Positions 8,027 to 16,092 of a DNA stretch of 64,000 nucleotides are shown here, piece after piece. Both the position numbers and the translations under genes were made by a program. The stretch covers positions 1,602,001 through 1,666,000 of the forward strand of contig NZ_OZ035011.1 of the NCBI RefSeq assembly GCF_964031165.1, written 5' to 3'. Within the stretch, counting starts at the first letter, position 1. Each line of letters starts with the position of its first letter. Below the pieces are notes generated by a model. It had not been told where the DNA came from. It did not search any database and was given only the letters and a program-made list of their open reading frames with translations. Origin of the DNA: Rickettsiella endosymbiont of Rhagonycha lignosa. GTDB taxonomy: Bacteria > Pseudomonadota > Gammaproteobacteria > Diplorickettsiales > Diplorickettsiaceae.

Positions 8027-8433
8027 TTAAATCATTTCATTATTGACTGGTTTCTGATTAAAAATATTTTCTAACATAATATATAAATCTTTGTATGGGA
8101 TAGGCTTCGTTGAAAAATTATCTATTTCGGCTTCTTGGCACCATTTTTTTAAATTATTAGTAGGATATGCACTTAATAATATTATCGGCATTCGGTTCGC
8201 TTTATTATTTTTTTCCAGTATACGAATTCTCTTTCCAACTTCAACTCCTGGCATATCAGGCAAACCGGCATCGAGAATAATAAGGTTATAAGTCCTATTC
8301 AGACACATATCTAAGGTTTGCTGCCCATTTATGGCAATATCAGCTTGATAGCCCATCTTTCTTAAAAAAATACTATGTACGCGTTGTATTATAAGCTGAT
8401 CTTCAACTAATAAAATTCTTTTTTTTTATCCAC
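8027..8433 (-). CDS. Stand-alone response-regulator receiver domain, 5' end broken by a poly-A frameshift
   Basis: The C-terminal part is a receiver (CheY-like) domain: phosphoacceptor aspartate in LIILDAGLPDMPG, serine in IILLSAYP, lysine in FSTKPIP. There is no output domain. The uninterrupted frame from ATG 8356 gives 109 residues and lacks strand beta-1. Upstream sequence in the same frame encodes KKRILLVEDQLIIQRVHSIF, the missing beta-1 with its acidic pair, but a stop precedes it and no start lies in frame. A GTG at 8433 in the neighbouring frame would join it if the A9 tract at 8419-8427 had ten A residues. It is a recent pseudogene, an assembly error, or a slippage-decoded gene. Confidence 0.7.
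8419..8427 (-). other. Homopolymer A9 frameshift site in the receiver gene
   Basis: Nine consecutive T on the plus strand (A on the sense strand). One extra A would fuse the GTG start at 8433 to the receiver frame as VDKKKRILLVED, restoring an intact domain of about 135 residues. Confidence 0.65.
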
Positions 8434-8483
8434 TTATTTTTCTATCCTTGCTTAAAAATTCTAAATATCATTTTTTATAATTT

Positions 8484-8509
8484 ATAATAGTCCATTAATG
8501 GACTATTAT
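8484..8509. promoter_or_regulatory. 26-bp perfect palindrome, candidate operator
   Basis: ATAATAGTCCATT followed by its exact reverse complement AATGGACTATTAT, without a spacer. It lies 51 bp upstream of the receiver GTG and 193 bp upstream of the XRE/S24-like regulator's start. A binding site for a dimeric repressor is the simplest reading, but no footprint can be inferred from sequence. Confidence 0.6.
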
Positions 8510-8701
8510 GCAACAATATAAAACATGTTGAACAAATAAAAAAATTTGATTTAAAATTATAATACTGGCATAATTTTCAGGTTTTAAAAAAATAATTTAG
8601 CAAGGATCTTGTTTAATTTATTTTATCGGCATTGTTTTTAATAACGATAATGTTTCGAGCATAATAAATTGTGAAAGTGACTTTGCAGAGGTCTATTACA
8701 A

Positions 8702-9376
8702 TTGTCTTTTAAACACACACTCAATAATACTTTAGAATATCTAATAAAAAAGTGGGGGATAAATATCAATCAACTCCACAAACACACTGGTATTCCACTC
8801 TCAACACTAAAACGCTTAAGATTAAATAAAGAAAATAATCCTACACTAGCATCCTTGGCTCCCATCGCAAACTATTTTTCTATATCACTTGATCAATTAA
8901 CTGGAAGAGAAGCTCTATCTAAAAAAAATAAACAAATCGATGGTTTGACTATTCCTCTGATACACTGGAAAGATATTCTTAATATTCCTAAAAATAGAAA
9001 CCATCTAGCTTTTTCGTCATTATTAATAAGAGATATAACATTAAATGAAAACAGTTTTGCCTTAGTGATTAGAGATAATAATACGAATAATTTCTTAGCG
9101 GGATCTTTGTTAGTCATTGATCCTAGTTTAAAAGGGCGCAATCGAGATTTTATAATAATATATAAAAAAGGAGAAACGAAACCGCAGCTAATGCAAAAAA
9201 TTATTTATGAAAATAAAACTTATATTAAAAATTTGACTATTGAATCTGAAATTATTAAATTTTCAGATCTTTACAAAATTATAGGCGTAGTTATACAAAT
9301 AAGAATGAATTGCAAAAAAAGTAGATCTTATGTTAATTTCGAGGATGAAAAAGGCCACGGCACCCAAAAATATTAA
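8702..9376 (+). CDS. XRE-type HTH regulator with degenerate S24/LexA-like domain
   Basis: Residues about 17-66 form an XRE helix-turn-helix (NINQLHKHTGIPLSTLKRLR, then TLASLAPIANYFSISLDQL). The C-terminal half resembles phage-repressor/UmuD S24 folds: SFALVIRDNN, AGSLLVIDPSLKG, FIIIYKKGE. Self-cleaving members have a catalytic serine in a GDSM motif; here the position reads RDNN, so autocleavage is unlikely. The start is TTG at 8702, preceded by AGAGGT at good distance. It overlaps the start of the next gene by 47 bases. It is probably a DNA-binding repressor, and the palindrome at 8484 is a plausible target. Confidence 0.75.
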   Translation: MSFKHTLNNTLEYLIKKWGININQLHKHTGIPLSTLKRLRLNKENNPTLASLAPIANYFSISLDQLTGREALSKKNKQIDGLTIPLIHWKDILNIPKNRNHLAFSSLLIRDITLNENSFALVIRDNNTNNFLAGSLLVIDPSLKGRNRDFIIIYKKGETKPQLMQKIIYENKTYIKNLTIESEIIKFSDLYKIIGVVIQIRMNCKKSRSYVNFEDEKGHGTQKY

Positions 9377-10028
9377 TCAATATATCCTTATTTTAGGGAT
9401 GATAAACATTACGATTAGTTTAGCGGCTGATGTCGTAGCATATAAATTAGTATTTCTTGGTCCTGCATTAGTGCCTGGCGCACCACTCATTTTTCCTTTA
9501 ACGTATATTATTGGAGATATAGTGGCAGAAGTTTATGGTTATAATGCTGCTAAACAAATTATATGGATTACATTAGCGTGTGAATTATTTTTTTCGATTG
9601 CAATTAAATTGATTATTCATTTACCTTCTCCAAATTTTTGGCATGATCAACCATCTTATAATCAAGTAGTCGATCCTATATTAAGATTTGTTTTAGCTGG
9701 AATCTTAGCCGTGATAAGTAGCAGTTTTATTAATATATATATAATTTCAAAATGGAAAATATTAATGAAAGGTAGACACTTTTGGCTGCGCAGTTTAGGA
9801 TCATCTGCTATAGGTGGATTTATTTTGGTTTTAATTACTATATTATTTGGATTTAGTGGCCATATACATTTTTCACAGTTGGGTTATATGATTATATCGG
9901 TCTACTCTATTGAAATATTATACTCATTGTTAGGTGTATGGCCTGCTTCGCTGATTACCGGTTTCTTGAAAATGGAAGAACAACTTGATGTGTATGATAC
10001 CGAAACCGATTTTAATCCATTCAGATAA
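9330..10028 (+). CDS. YhhQ/VUT family queuosine-precursor transporter
   Basis: A 232-residue protein with six hydrophobic helices. The loop FPLTYIIGDIVAEVYGYNAA and the later WLRSLGSSAIGGFILVLITI segment are signatures of the VUT (vitamin uptake transporter) family. Its E. coli member YhhQ imports preQ0/preQ1 for tRNA queuosine. The frame overlaps the preceding regulator by 47 bases; an alternative ATG at 9345 sits just after a GAGG. A second, shorter VUT-family gene is at 54855. I see no preQ1 riboswitch upstream, as expected for a gene whose start lies inside another. Substrate is inferred from the family. Confidence 0.85.
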   Translation: MLISRMKKATAPKNINQYILILGMINITISLAADVVAYKLVFLGPALVPGAPLIFPLTYIIGDIVAEVYGYNAAKQIIWITLACELFFSIAIKLIIHLPSPNFWHDQPSYNQVVDPILRFVLAGILAVISSSFINIYIISKWKILMKGRHFWLRSLGSSAIGGFILVLITILFGFSGHIHFSQLGYMIISVYSIEILYSLLGVWPASLITGFLKMEEQLDVYDTETDFNPFR

Positions 10029-10060
10029 AATATCTCTACCTATCTATTAATGAGGAAAAC

Positions 10061-10807
10061 ATGTTATCTAAAAAAGAATTTATTGAAATACTAAAAAAAA
10101 TACGCTCTATTGACATCCTGGATCCTAAAGAAAAACGATATTTAAACAATATTCTTTCTTCAGAAAATGACCTACCAGATTCGATTTCATTAGCTAAAAT
10201 AGTCGAAAAATTAGCTTTAAAGGATCTTCGTGAAGTTACCGATGAAGATGGTTATTTTAAACAAATAACTGAAAATTCAAATTCTGAAAAATCAATAATA
10301 TATTATGTTCTAAATGAAGAACAAATTTCGTGTTTGCATACGTTACAAGTTGACGAAAAATGGGAATGGTTAGGCGGAAGTACAATCGCTATTTATATTT
10401 TTTTAGAATCAGAATATAAAGAAATTATTTTAGGACCAGACAATCCTACTTTTATGGTAAATAAAGATACATTGTTTGGAGCTAGAAATATACTTTCATC
10501 GAATGGCTCCCCTTATAGTTTGGTTACATGTACATGCGAACCAAGTTTTCATCATACACTTTATTCAATTCCAACTTCTGATGAATTAAAAAAACTTCAA
10601 GGTAAACATGGACCAATTATTGATGAGCTTACTCCTAAAATATTAAAAAACCCTATTAATAAGACTAAATCCTCTGATGAGAATATACATAATAATCCAA
10701 AAAATAAATTTATTCGATCTGCTTTTTTATTTTGTGCCCAATGTATTGGTATAAAAAAAAATGAAGAACAAACTCCTTTAATTAATTCACCACAAAATAA
10801 TAGATAA
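10061..10807 (+). CDS. DUF985 cupin-domain protein with extensions
   Basis: ATG 10061 follows GAGGAAAAC. Residues about 55-175 match the DUF985 (cupin_5) pattern: IIYYVLNEEQISCLHTLQVD, EKWEWLGGSTIAIYIF, IILGPDN and SLVTCTCEPSFHHTLY. These proteins are small beta-barrels of uncertain function, usually about 150 residues. This one adds an N-terminal helical segment and a low-complexity Asn/Lys-rich tail of about 65 residues (IHNNPKNKF, TPLINSPQNNR). The additions are unusual and could reflect a host-directed role, but nothing in the sequence proves that. It follows the YhhQ gene by 33 bases. Confidence 0.7.
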   Translation: MLSKKEFIEILKKIRSIDILDPKEKRYLNNILSSENDLPDSISLAKIVEKLALKDLREVTDEDGYFKQITENSNSEKSIIYYVLNEEQISCLHTLQVDEKWEWLGGSTIAIYIFLESEYKEIILGPDNPTFMVNKDTLFGARNILSSNGSPYSLVTCTCEPSFHHTLYSIPTSDELKKLQGKHGPIIDELTPKILKNPINKTKSSDENIHNNPKNKFIRSAFLFCAQCIGIKKNEEQTPLINSPQNNR

Positions 10808-10837
10808 TTTGATTTTAATAATTGGGAGGATATTAGC

Positions 10838-11374
10838 TTGGACTTTAAATATGTAGAAAATTATTTTTCAACCATTAAAGCAAAATATAAGTTGCTGCAG
10901 AAAGCTAATGCCCATCCTTTCGCATTACGTATTGTTGATGAGGAGATTAGTGCCAATGGGGAAACAATATTTACTTTGCAGTTAGTGGGAAAGAATCTTG
11001 TTTCTAAATTATATGCTAAGGATATTTCTAATGATAAAGAATTATTAAAATCTTTATCACCCATAGATTTATTAAAAATTTTAAATATTTCGAATAAAAA
11101 ATTTTTACAAAAAAGTGAAAATATAATTCTTTTCCCATGCCAAGCTTATTACAAACTTATAGCTAAAAACTATAATCATAATCTTCAGCAAACTATTTTT
11201 ACCTTAGAAATTACTCGTGTTAACAAGTGCATACAAAAAAAATTACCCGCACTAGACATTGTAAATAACCCTTTAATTTTAGAAAAACTTACACCACAAG
11301 AAATTTATGATTTAGGTTATACGGTGGGTTCAGAAACTATACTTAGAGAAATACTTTATTTGTCTAACCTTTAA
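10838..11374 (+). CDS. Unknown protein (178 aa)
   Basis: TTG at 10838 is preceded by GGGAGGA seven bases upstream, a strong ribosome site. The product begins MDFKYVENYFSTIKAKYKLL, is soluble, rich in Leu, Ile, Asn and Lys, with no signal peptide or membrane helix. Two halves show loosely similar ISxxGETIFTLQLVGKN and NLQQTIFTLEITRVNK strands, suggesting a duplicated beta unit, though the similarity is weak. It follows the cupin gene by 30 bases in the same direction. I recognise no family. Confidence 0.65.
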   Translation: MDFKYVENYFSTIKAKYKLLQKANAHPFALRIVDEEISANGETIFTLQLVGKNLVSKLYAKDISNDKELLKSLSPIDLLKILNISNKKFLQKSENIILFPCQAYYKLIAKNYNHNLQQTIFTLEITRVNKCIQKKLPALDIVNNPLILEKLTPQEIYDLGYTVGSETILREILYLSNL

Positions 11375-11448
11375 AAAAACTTTTAAAAATATAGTTATAT
11401 ATAAAAACATACCTAACCCAAAAAATGCTGGTTTTTCAAGCAAATTTA

Positions 11449-11476
11449 CTTGAAATTAAAAATTTTGCCCTCATGT
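11449..11476 (+). promoter_or_regulatory. Heat-shock (sigma-32) promoter of htpG
   Basis: CTTGAAA at 11449-11455, a 13-base spacer and CCTCATGT at 11469-11476. The consensus is CTTGAAA-N13-15-CCCCATNT, so there is one mismatch. It lies 43 bp before the htpG start. Confidence 0.8.
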
Positions 11477-11519
11477 TGTCCGTATTGATCTATTTATTAT
11501 CATAAGAGGTATTGGATTT

Positions 11520-13466
11520 ATGACGACCCTAGTTGAAAAACAGACATTAGGCTTTAAAACAGAAAGCGCTCAGCTATTAGACCTAATGATTGATAAAATT
11601 TATAAAAATAAAGAAATTTTTTTACGCGAACTAATCTCTAATGCTCACGATGCCATAGAAAAATTACGTTTTAAAGCTTTATCAAATCCACAAATTTATG
11701 AAGAAGACGCTGAACCTAAAATTGCTTTAGTCATTGATAAAGACAACCAGACCGTCATATTAACTGATAATGGAATCGGTATGACTTTCGATGAAGTTAT
11801 TGCAAATCTCGGCACCATCGCAAAATCAGGCACCAAAGAATTTTTAGATTCGTTAACAGGGGATGCTAACAAAGACACTCAGCTTATTGGGCAATTTGGA
11901 GTTGGATTTTATGCTGCATTTATGGTAGCCGATAAAGTGACGGTTAAGACTCGTGCAGCAGGAGAACCTTCAGAAAGAGGTGTTTGCTGGGAATATAACC
12001 GAGGCTCTGAATCTAAGGATGGATACACCATTGAAAGCATATTCAAACCTGAACGAGGCACTGAGATCATATTACATTTAAAGAAAGATGAAACTGAATT
12101 TTTAGAAGATTGGCGCTTAAGGAGTATTATTACTAAATATTCGGATCATATTACTTTGCCTATTAGTATGAAGAAGAACGTAATCCCAAATGAGACTTCT
12201 TCCGATATTGAAGAAAACAAGAGTATTGAAAAAGAAACTGAAACTACTTGGGAAACGGTTAATAACGCTACTGCAATATGGACGCTTTCTAAAGACCAAA
12301 TTAATGCTGAGGAATATAAAAAATTTTATAATCACCTCACTCATGACCAGAATGACCCTTTTACTTGGATTCATAACAAAATAGAAGGGAAACAGGAATA
12401 TACTACATTACTCTATATACCTTTACAGGCTGGCCCATTTGAATTTTGGAATCATGAAAAACCTCGAGGCTTAAAACTCTATGTTAAACGCGTCTTTATT
12501 ATGGATGACGCTGAACAATTCCTGCCTCGTTATCTACGATTCGTAAAAGGAATTATAGACAGCAATGATCTTCCATTAAATATTTCACGAGAAGTTTTAC
12601 AAAATAATAAACAAATTGATAATATACGCTCGGCTATAACCAAACGAATTCTTGAAACCTTAATCTATCTTTCTAAAGAACAAACTGAAAAATATTTACA
12701 ATTTTGGAAGGAATTTGGCAATATTTTAAAAGAAGGTTTAGCAGAAGACTTTGTAAATCGCGATTCATTATCTAAACTTTTAAGATTTAGCTCAACTTAT
12801 TTAAATAATAACGCGCAAACGGTAAGTTTAGAAGATTACGTATCACGTATGAATCCTGAGCAAGATAAGATTTACTATATCACCGCAGAAAATTTTGCCG
12901 CAGCAAACAATAGTCCTAATTTAGAAATTTTTCGCGATAAAGGCATAGAAGTATTACTATTACATGATCGTATCGATGAATGGTTGGTTGCGCACTTAAC
13001 TGAGTTTGATGGAAAAAATTTACAATCTGTTGCTAAAGATTCTGATATCTCAGGGATAGCTGAAGAAAAAAATAAAGAATTGTTACAACAAAATGAAGAT
13101 GAATTTAGACCTTTATTAAAGCAAATTCAAGAGATACTCAAAGATAAAGTAAAAGAAGTTCGTATTTCGGTGCGCTTAACCAGTTCCCCTGCCTGTGTTG
13201 TCACCGAACAAAACGCATTGAGCAGTCAAATGCAGCGTATTTTACAAGCCACGGGTCAAACTGTGCCTACTAGTAAACCAATATTAGAATTAAATACTCA
13301 ACATAAATTAATTCAAAATTTAAAATACATACAAGATGACTCTCTTCTGGCAGAATGGTCACATTTATTTTTAGAACAATCGATACTGGCTGAAGGTGGA
13401 CAACTTGAAGACCCTGCTGGATTTGTGAAAAGATTAACTAATTTATTATTAATTAATAAAAATTAA
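11520..13466 (+). CDS. htpG: Molecular chaperone HtpG (bacterial Hsp90)
   Basis: ATP-dependent homodimeric chaperone in the cytosol. The GHKL ATPase domain shows ELISNAHDAIEKLR (about 37-50), DNGIGM and GQFGVGFYAAF. The middle domain contains GIIDSNDLPLNISREVLQ near residues 347-364, with the arginine that contacts ATP gamma-phosphate. The C-terminal dimerisation domain ends the 648-residue protein, close to the usual 620-650. An AAGAGGT ribosome site precedes the ATG. Upstream is a near-consensus sigma-32 promoter and downstream a perfect hairpin terminator, so it is a single-gene heat-shock unit. Confidence 0.98.
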   Translation: MTTLVEKQTLGFKTESAQLLDLMIDKIYKNKEIFLRELISNAHDAIEKLRFKALSNPQIYEEDAEPKIALVIDKDNQTVILTDNGIGMTFDEVIANLGTIAKSGTKEFLDSLTGDANKDTQLIGQFGVGFYAAFMVADKVTVKTRAAGEPSERGVCWEYNRGSESKDGYTIESIFKPERGTEIILHLKKDETEFLEDWRLRSIITKYSDHITLPISMKKNVIPNETSSDIEENKSIEKETETTWETVNNATAIWTLSKDQINAEEYKKFYNHLTHDQNDPFTWIHNKIEGKQEYTTLLYIPLQAGPFEFWNHEKPRGLKLYVKRVFIMDDAEQFLPRYLRFVKGIIDSNDLPLNISREVLQNNKQIDNIRSAITKRILETLIYLSKEQTEKYLQFWKEFGNILKEGLAEDFVNRDSLSKLLRFSSTYLNNNAQTVSLEDYVSRMNPEQDKIYYITAENFAAANNSPNLEIFRDKGIEVLLLHDRIDEWLVAHLTEFDGKNLQSVAKDSDISGIAEEKNKELLQQNEDEFRPLLKQIQEILKDKVKEVRISVRLTSSPACVVTEQNALSSQMQRILQATGQTVPTSKPILELNTQHKLIQNLKYIQDDSLLAEWSHLFLEQSILAEGGQLEDPAGFVKRLTNLLLINKN

Positions 13467-13478
13467 TTTGGAAATGCT

Positions 13479-13505
13479 AAAAGTCTCTCTTTATGAGAGA
13501 CTTTT
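13479..13505 (+). terminator. Rho-independent terminator after htpG
   Basis: Perfect 11-bp stem AAAAGTCTCTC (13479-13489) with GAGAGACTTTT (13495-13505), loop TTTAT, ending in T residues, 12 bp after the htpG stop. Confidence 0.85.
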
Positions 13506-13610
13506 CATAACAATGGACTGAAGCAACCTAAACCATAGACACGGTATTCAAAACTATCGTAGAATCTACGTGTTTGTTCGCACATAAAAATAACAACATT
13601 TAGGTTTTTT

Positions 13611-13856
13611 ATGACTTCTATTGTCTTGTCTAAGCATTTTTTCTTTATTACTGGATTATCACTTATTCTCGCTGCCTACATTTTTCAACAAGCTAATTGG
13701 ATGAAAATAAAAGGCTTTCTTTATAATTTTATTAATCTGCTTGGAGCTGGATTGCTTGTTTATGTTACTTTTCAACCTATGCAAATAGATTTTTTCATTT
13801 TTACAACGCTATGGACTTTCATAAGCATAATAAGACTTTATAAGAGTTTTAAGTAA
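13611..13856 (+). CDS. Small membrane protein, CBU_0592-like
   Basis: An 81-residue protein with three hydrophobic helices (about residues 8-24, 33-53 and 58-74) and a lysine-rich end (RLYKSFK). The pattern of a first helix ending in QQANW, the FINLLGAGLL helix, and a C-terminal TTLWTFISIIRL helix fits the small CBU_0592-type integral membrane family found in Coxiella and other bacteria. The match is from memory of the pattern. Function is unknown. Repeat copy B begins 28 bp after its stop. Confidence 0.6.
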   Translation: MTSIVLSKHFFFITGLSLILAAYIFQQANWMKIKGFLYNFINLLGAGLLVYVTFQPMQIDFFIFTTLWTFISIIRLYKSFK

Positions 13857-13884
13857 TGAATATTAATAGAAAAATCCACATCTC

Positions 13885-14009
13885 TATACTCACAGCAATG
13901 GGATTTTTGACAAGGCGCCGTGAAAATGAGCAACCGAAGTGTATATAACATACATAAGGATTGCGAATTAAGCGGCAGCCCAGTCAAAAATTCAAGTGCG
14001 AAGAGTATA
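13885..14009. repeat. Dispersed ~125-bp intergenic repeat, copy B (full length)
   Basis: Bounded by TATACTC (13885-13891) and GAGTATA (14003-14009). The internal order is agcaatgggatttttg, caaggcgccgtg, agcaaccg, a central gtgtat...atacat, ggattgcgaattaagcggc and ttcaagtgcgaag. It ends 2 bp before the stop of manD, with which the upstream plus-strand gene converges. Confidence 0.85.
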
Positions 14010-14011
14010 TT

Positions 14012-15217
14012 TTACCAGTTAAATAAAGTACCATCTAGCTTTCGGTTAATGGGAAGATAGGCGCGTTCGTAAGGATATTTTTCTGCCAACTTCTCATTAA
14101 AATCGATGCCTAAACCGGGCTGATCACTAGGATATAAATACCCTTTATCAAAACTGTAATGATGAGGAAATACGTCGTTAGTCTTTTCGGTATGATGCAT
14201 ATATTCCTGTATACCAAAATTATTAATGGAAATATCGAAATGTAACGCAGCCGCCATAGTGATAGGGGATACATCTGTTGGACCATGACATCCTGTTTTC
14301 ACATGATAAACTTCAGCCATTGCTGCAATTTTTTTCAAATGTGAAATTCCACCACCATGCACTACAGACATACGAATATAATCAATCAGCTGTTCAGTAA
14401 ATAAAATATGCGTATCCCATATCGTGTTAAAAACCTCGCCTACCGCAAGGGGAGTTGTTGTATGCTGACGTATAATCCGAAAACCTTCTTGTAACTCTGC
14501 TGGCACCGTATCCTCTAACCAAAACAAATGATAAGGTTCTAATTCTTTGCCTAAACGAGCCGCTTCTATAGGCGTTAAGCGATGATGGGCATCATGAAGA
14601 AAATGAGGGTCGTCACCATAAGTTTTACGTAATTCTTTAAACAATTTAGGAATGTAATTAAGATATTTTTCGGTAGACCACACACATTCTTGAGGTAAAC
14701 CTTTAGTTGCGGGTTCGTAATACATTTTATCTTTAGAAACGCCGTAACTATTCGGTAAGCCAGGAACACCCGTCTGAGCCCGTACCGCTAAATAACCCAT
14801 ATCGATATATTTTTCAACTTGTTTGATGGTATCCGTAATATCAATTCCATTGGCATGGCCATATACCATCACTCCTTGACGACTCTTCCCACCTAATAAA
14901 TTATAAACCGGCGTATTTAATACTTTTCCTTTGATGTCCCATAAAGCCAAATCGATTGCTGCAATCGCAGCCATGGTGACGGGTCCGCGTCGCCAATAGG
15001 CGCCGCGATAAAAGAACTGCCAAATATCTTCGATTTGGGCGGGATCACGGCCAATCAAACAAGGAATAAGATCTTCTAAATAAGCTTTAACTGCTAATTC
15101 TCGTCCATTTAAAGTTGCATCACCGAGGCCATAGGCACCCTCATCGGTAATTATTTTTAGTGTCACAAAATTACGATCTGGGCACGTAACAAACACTTTA
15201 GCATCTTGAATTTTCAT
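14012..15217 (-). CDS. manD: D-mannonate dehydratase, enolase superfamily (ManD/RspA)
   Basis: Dehydrates D-mannonate (and, in some members, D-gluconate) to 2-keto-3-deoxygluconate. The 401-residue sequence follows ManD proteins end to end: [60 protein letters not shown], then metal-ligand segments [23 protein letters not shown] and [12 protein letters not shown], then [21 protein letters not shown] and ALHFD. The Arg/Tyr-rich loop and His-containing HHRL are features of the efficient ManD group. It is the last gene of the sugar cluster. Its stop is 2 bp from repeat copy B. Confidence 0.93.
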   Translation of the reverse strand: MKIQDAKVFVTCPDRNFVTLKIITDEGAYGLGDATLNGRELAVKAYLEDLIPCLIGRDPAQIEDIWQFFYRGAYWRRGPVTMAAIAAIDLALWDIKGKVLNTPVYNLLGGKSRQGVMVYGHANGIDITDTIKQVEKYIDMGYLAVRAQTGVPGLPNSYGVSKDKMYYEPATKGLPQECVWSTEKYLNYIPKLFKELRKTYGDDPHFLHDAHHRLTPIEAARLGKELEPYHLFWLEDTVPAELQEGFRIIRQHTTTPLAVGEVFNTIWDTHILFTEQLIDYIRMSVVHGGGISHLKKIAAMAEVYHVKTGCHGPTDVSPITMAAALHFDISINNFGIQEYMHHTEKTNDVFPHHYSFDKGYLYPSDQPGLGIDFNEKLAEKYPYERAYLPINRKLDGTLFNW

Positions 15218-15284
15218 TAAATAACCTCGACGAGATCTAGCTTTATATTTTCTTATGTTAATCCCAGTAATTCAAATTTTTGGA

Positions 15285-16091
15285 TTATTGAATTACCAAA
15301 TCATTCAAACGGTTTCGTCCAATAATTGGGTATTGTTCGACTTCATACACAGCACCACTAACCGGCGCGGACTGATCTGCAAGCCAAAATACAATGTGTG
15401 ATGCAACATTATCTGGTGATAACAAACGGCCACTGGGCGCATATTTTTTGGGAATCCTTTCCTGCCAATCTTCTGGTAAACCCTCTGCCATTTTTAAACA
15501 AATTTCATTGTCAGTCGGTGTCCATCCCACATTGAGTTGATTAACTCGAATAAGTTCTGAACCTAAGCTATCAGCTAAGTTACGCGTCATCGTCATTAGG
15601 GCCCCTTTTGAGGCAGAATAAATCAAAAGATCTGGCTGGCCAGTATAAGCATTCATAGAACCTATGTTTACAATTGTTCCACCGGATTTCTGTTTGCGGA
15701 AGACTTCTACGGCGGCTTTACACAAGAGTAAGGGAGCATAGAAATTAACTCGCATAATCTTTTCACAAAGTTCTAGATTAGCGGAGTCAATGTTATTTCG
15801 TGGATAAATACCCGCATTATTGACTAAACCGTCTAGTCGGCCAAATTTTTTTACTGTTTCTGTTATTAAATAAGTATAGGAATTTTCGTCCATCAAATCA
15901 GCCAATAGATAGCTACTTGACTCACCCAGATCCTGAACTAATTTTTTAGCACAATCTTCTTTACGACCATGGATCATGACTTTAGCCCCCTCAGCAATAC
16001 ACCGCCGAGCGGTTGCAGCCCCAATGCCATTAGTGGATCCAGTAATCAAAATAACCTTATTTTTTAACATATCTACATTCTCTAACGACAT
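15285..16091 (-). CDS. Short-chain dehydrogenase, probable sugar dehydrogenase
   Basis: Classical SDR with TGSTNGIG cofactor motif, VNNAG, and catalytic Ser-Tyr-Lys in NIGSMNAYTG and YSASKGA. The acceptor loop (VGWTPTDNEICLKMAEG) is distinct. The first candidate codon overlaps the transporter gene, so I place the start at ATG 16091, one base after that gene's stop; ATG 16070 is also possible. In this cluster the likely job is NAD(P)-dependent oxidation of an aldose to its lactone, which the SMP-30 protein would open. An alternative is reduction of D-fructuronate to D-mannonate. The cluster context, not the sequence, drives this call. Confidence 0.85.
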   Translation of the reverse strand: MSLENVDMLKNKVILITGSTNGIGAATARRCIAEGAKVMIHGRKEDCAKKLVQDLGESSSYLLADLMDENSYTYLITETVKKFGRLDGLVNNAGIYPRNNIDSANLELCEKIMRVNFYAPLLLCKAAVEVFRKQKSGGTIVNIGSMNAYTGQPDLLIYSASKGALMTMTRNLADSLGSELIRVNQLNVGWTPTDNEICLKMAEGLPEDWQERIPKKYAPSGRLLSPDNVASHIVFWLADQSAPVSGAVYEVEQYPIIGRNRLNDLVIQ

Positions 16092-16092
16092 T

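Noticed and set aside
10838-11374. Clear internal duplication in the 178-residue unknown protein
   Set aside because: Only the IFTL strand motif recurs; too little similarity to claim a repeat.
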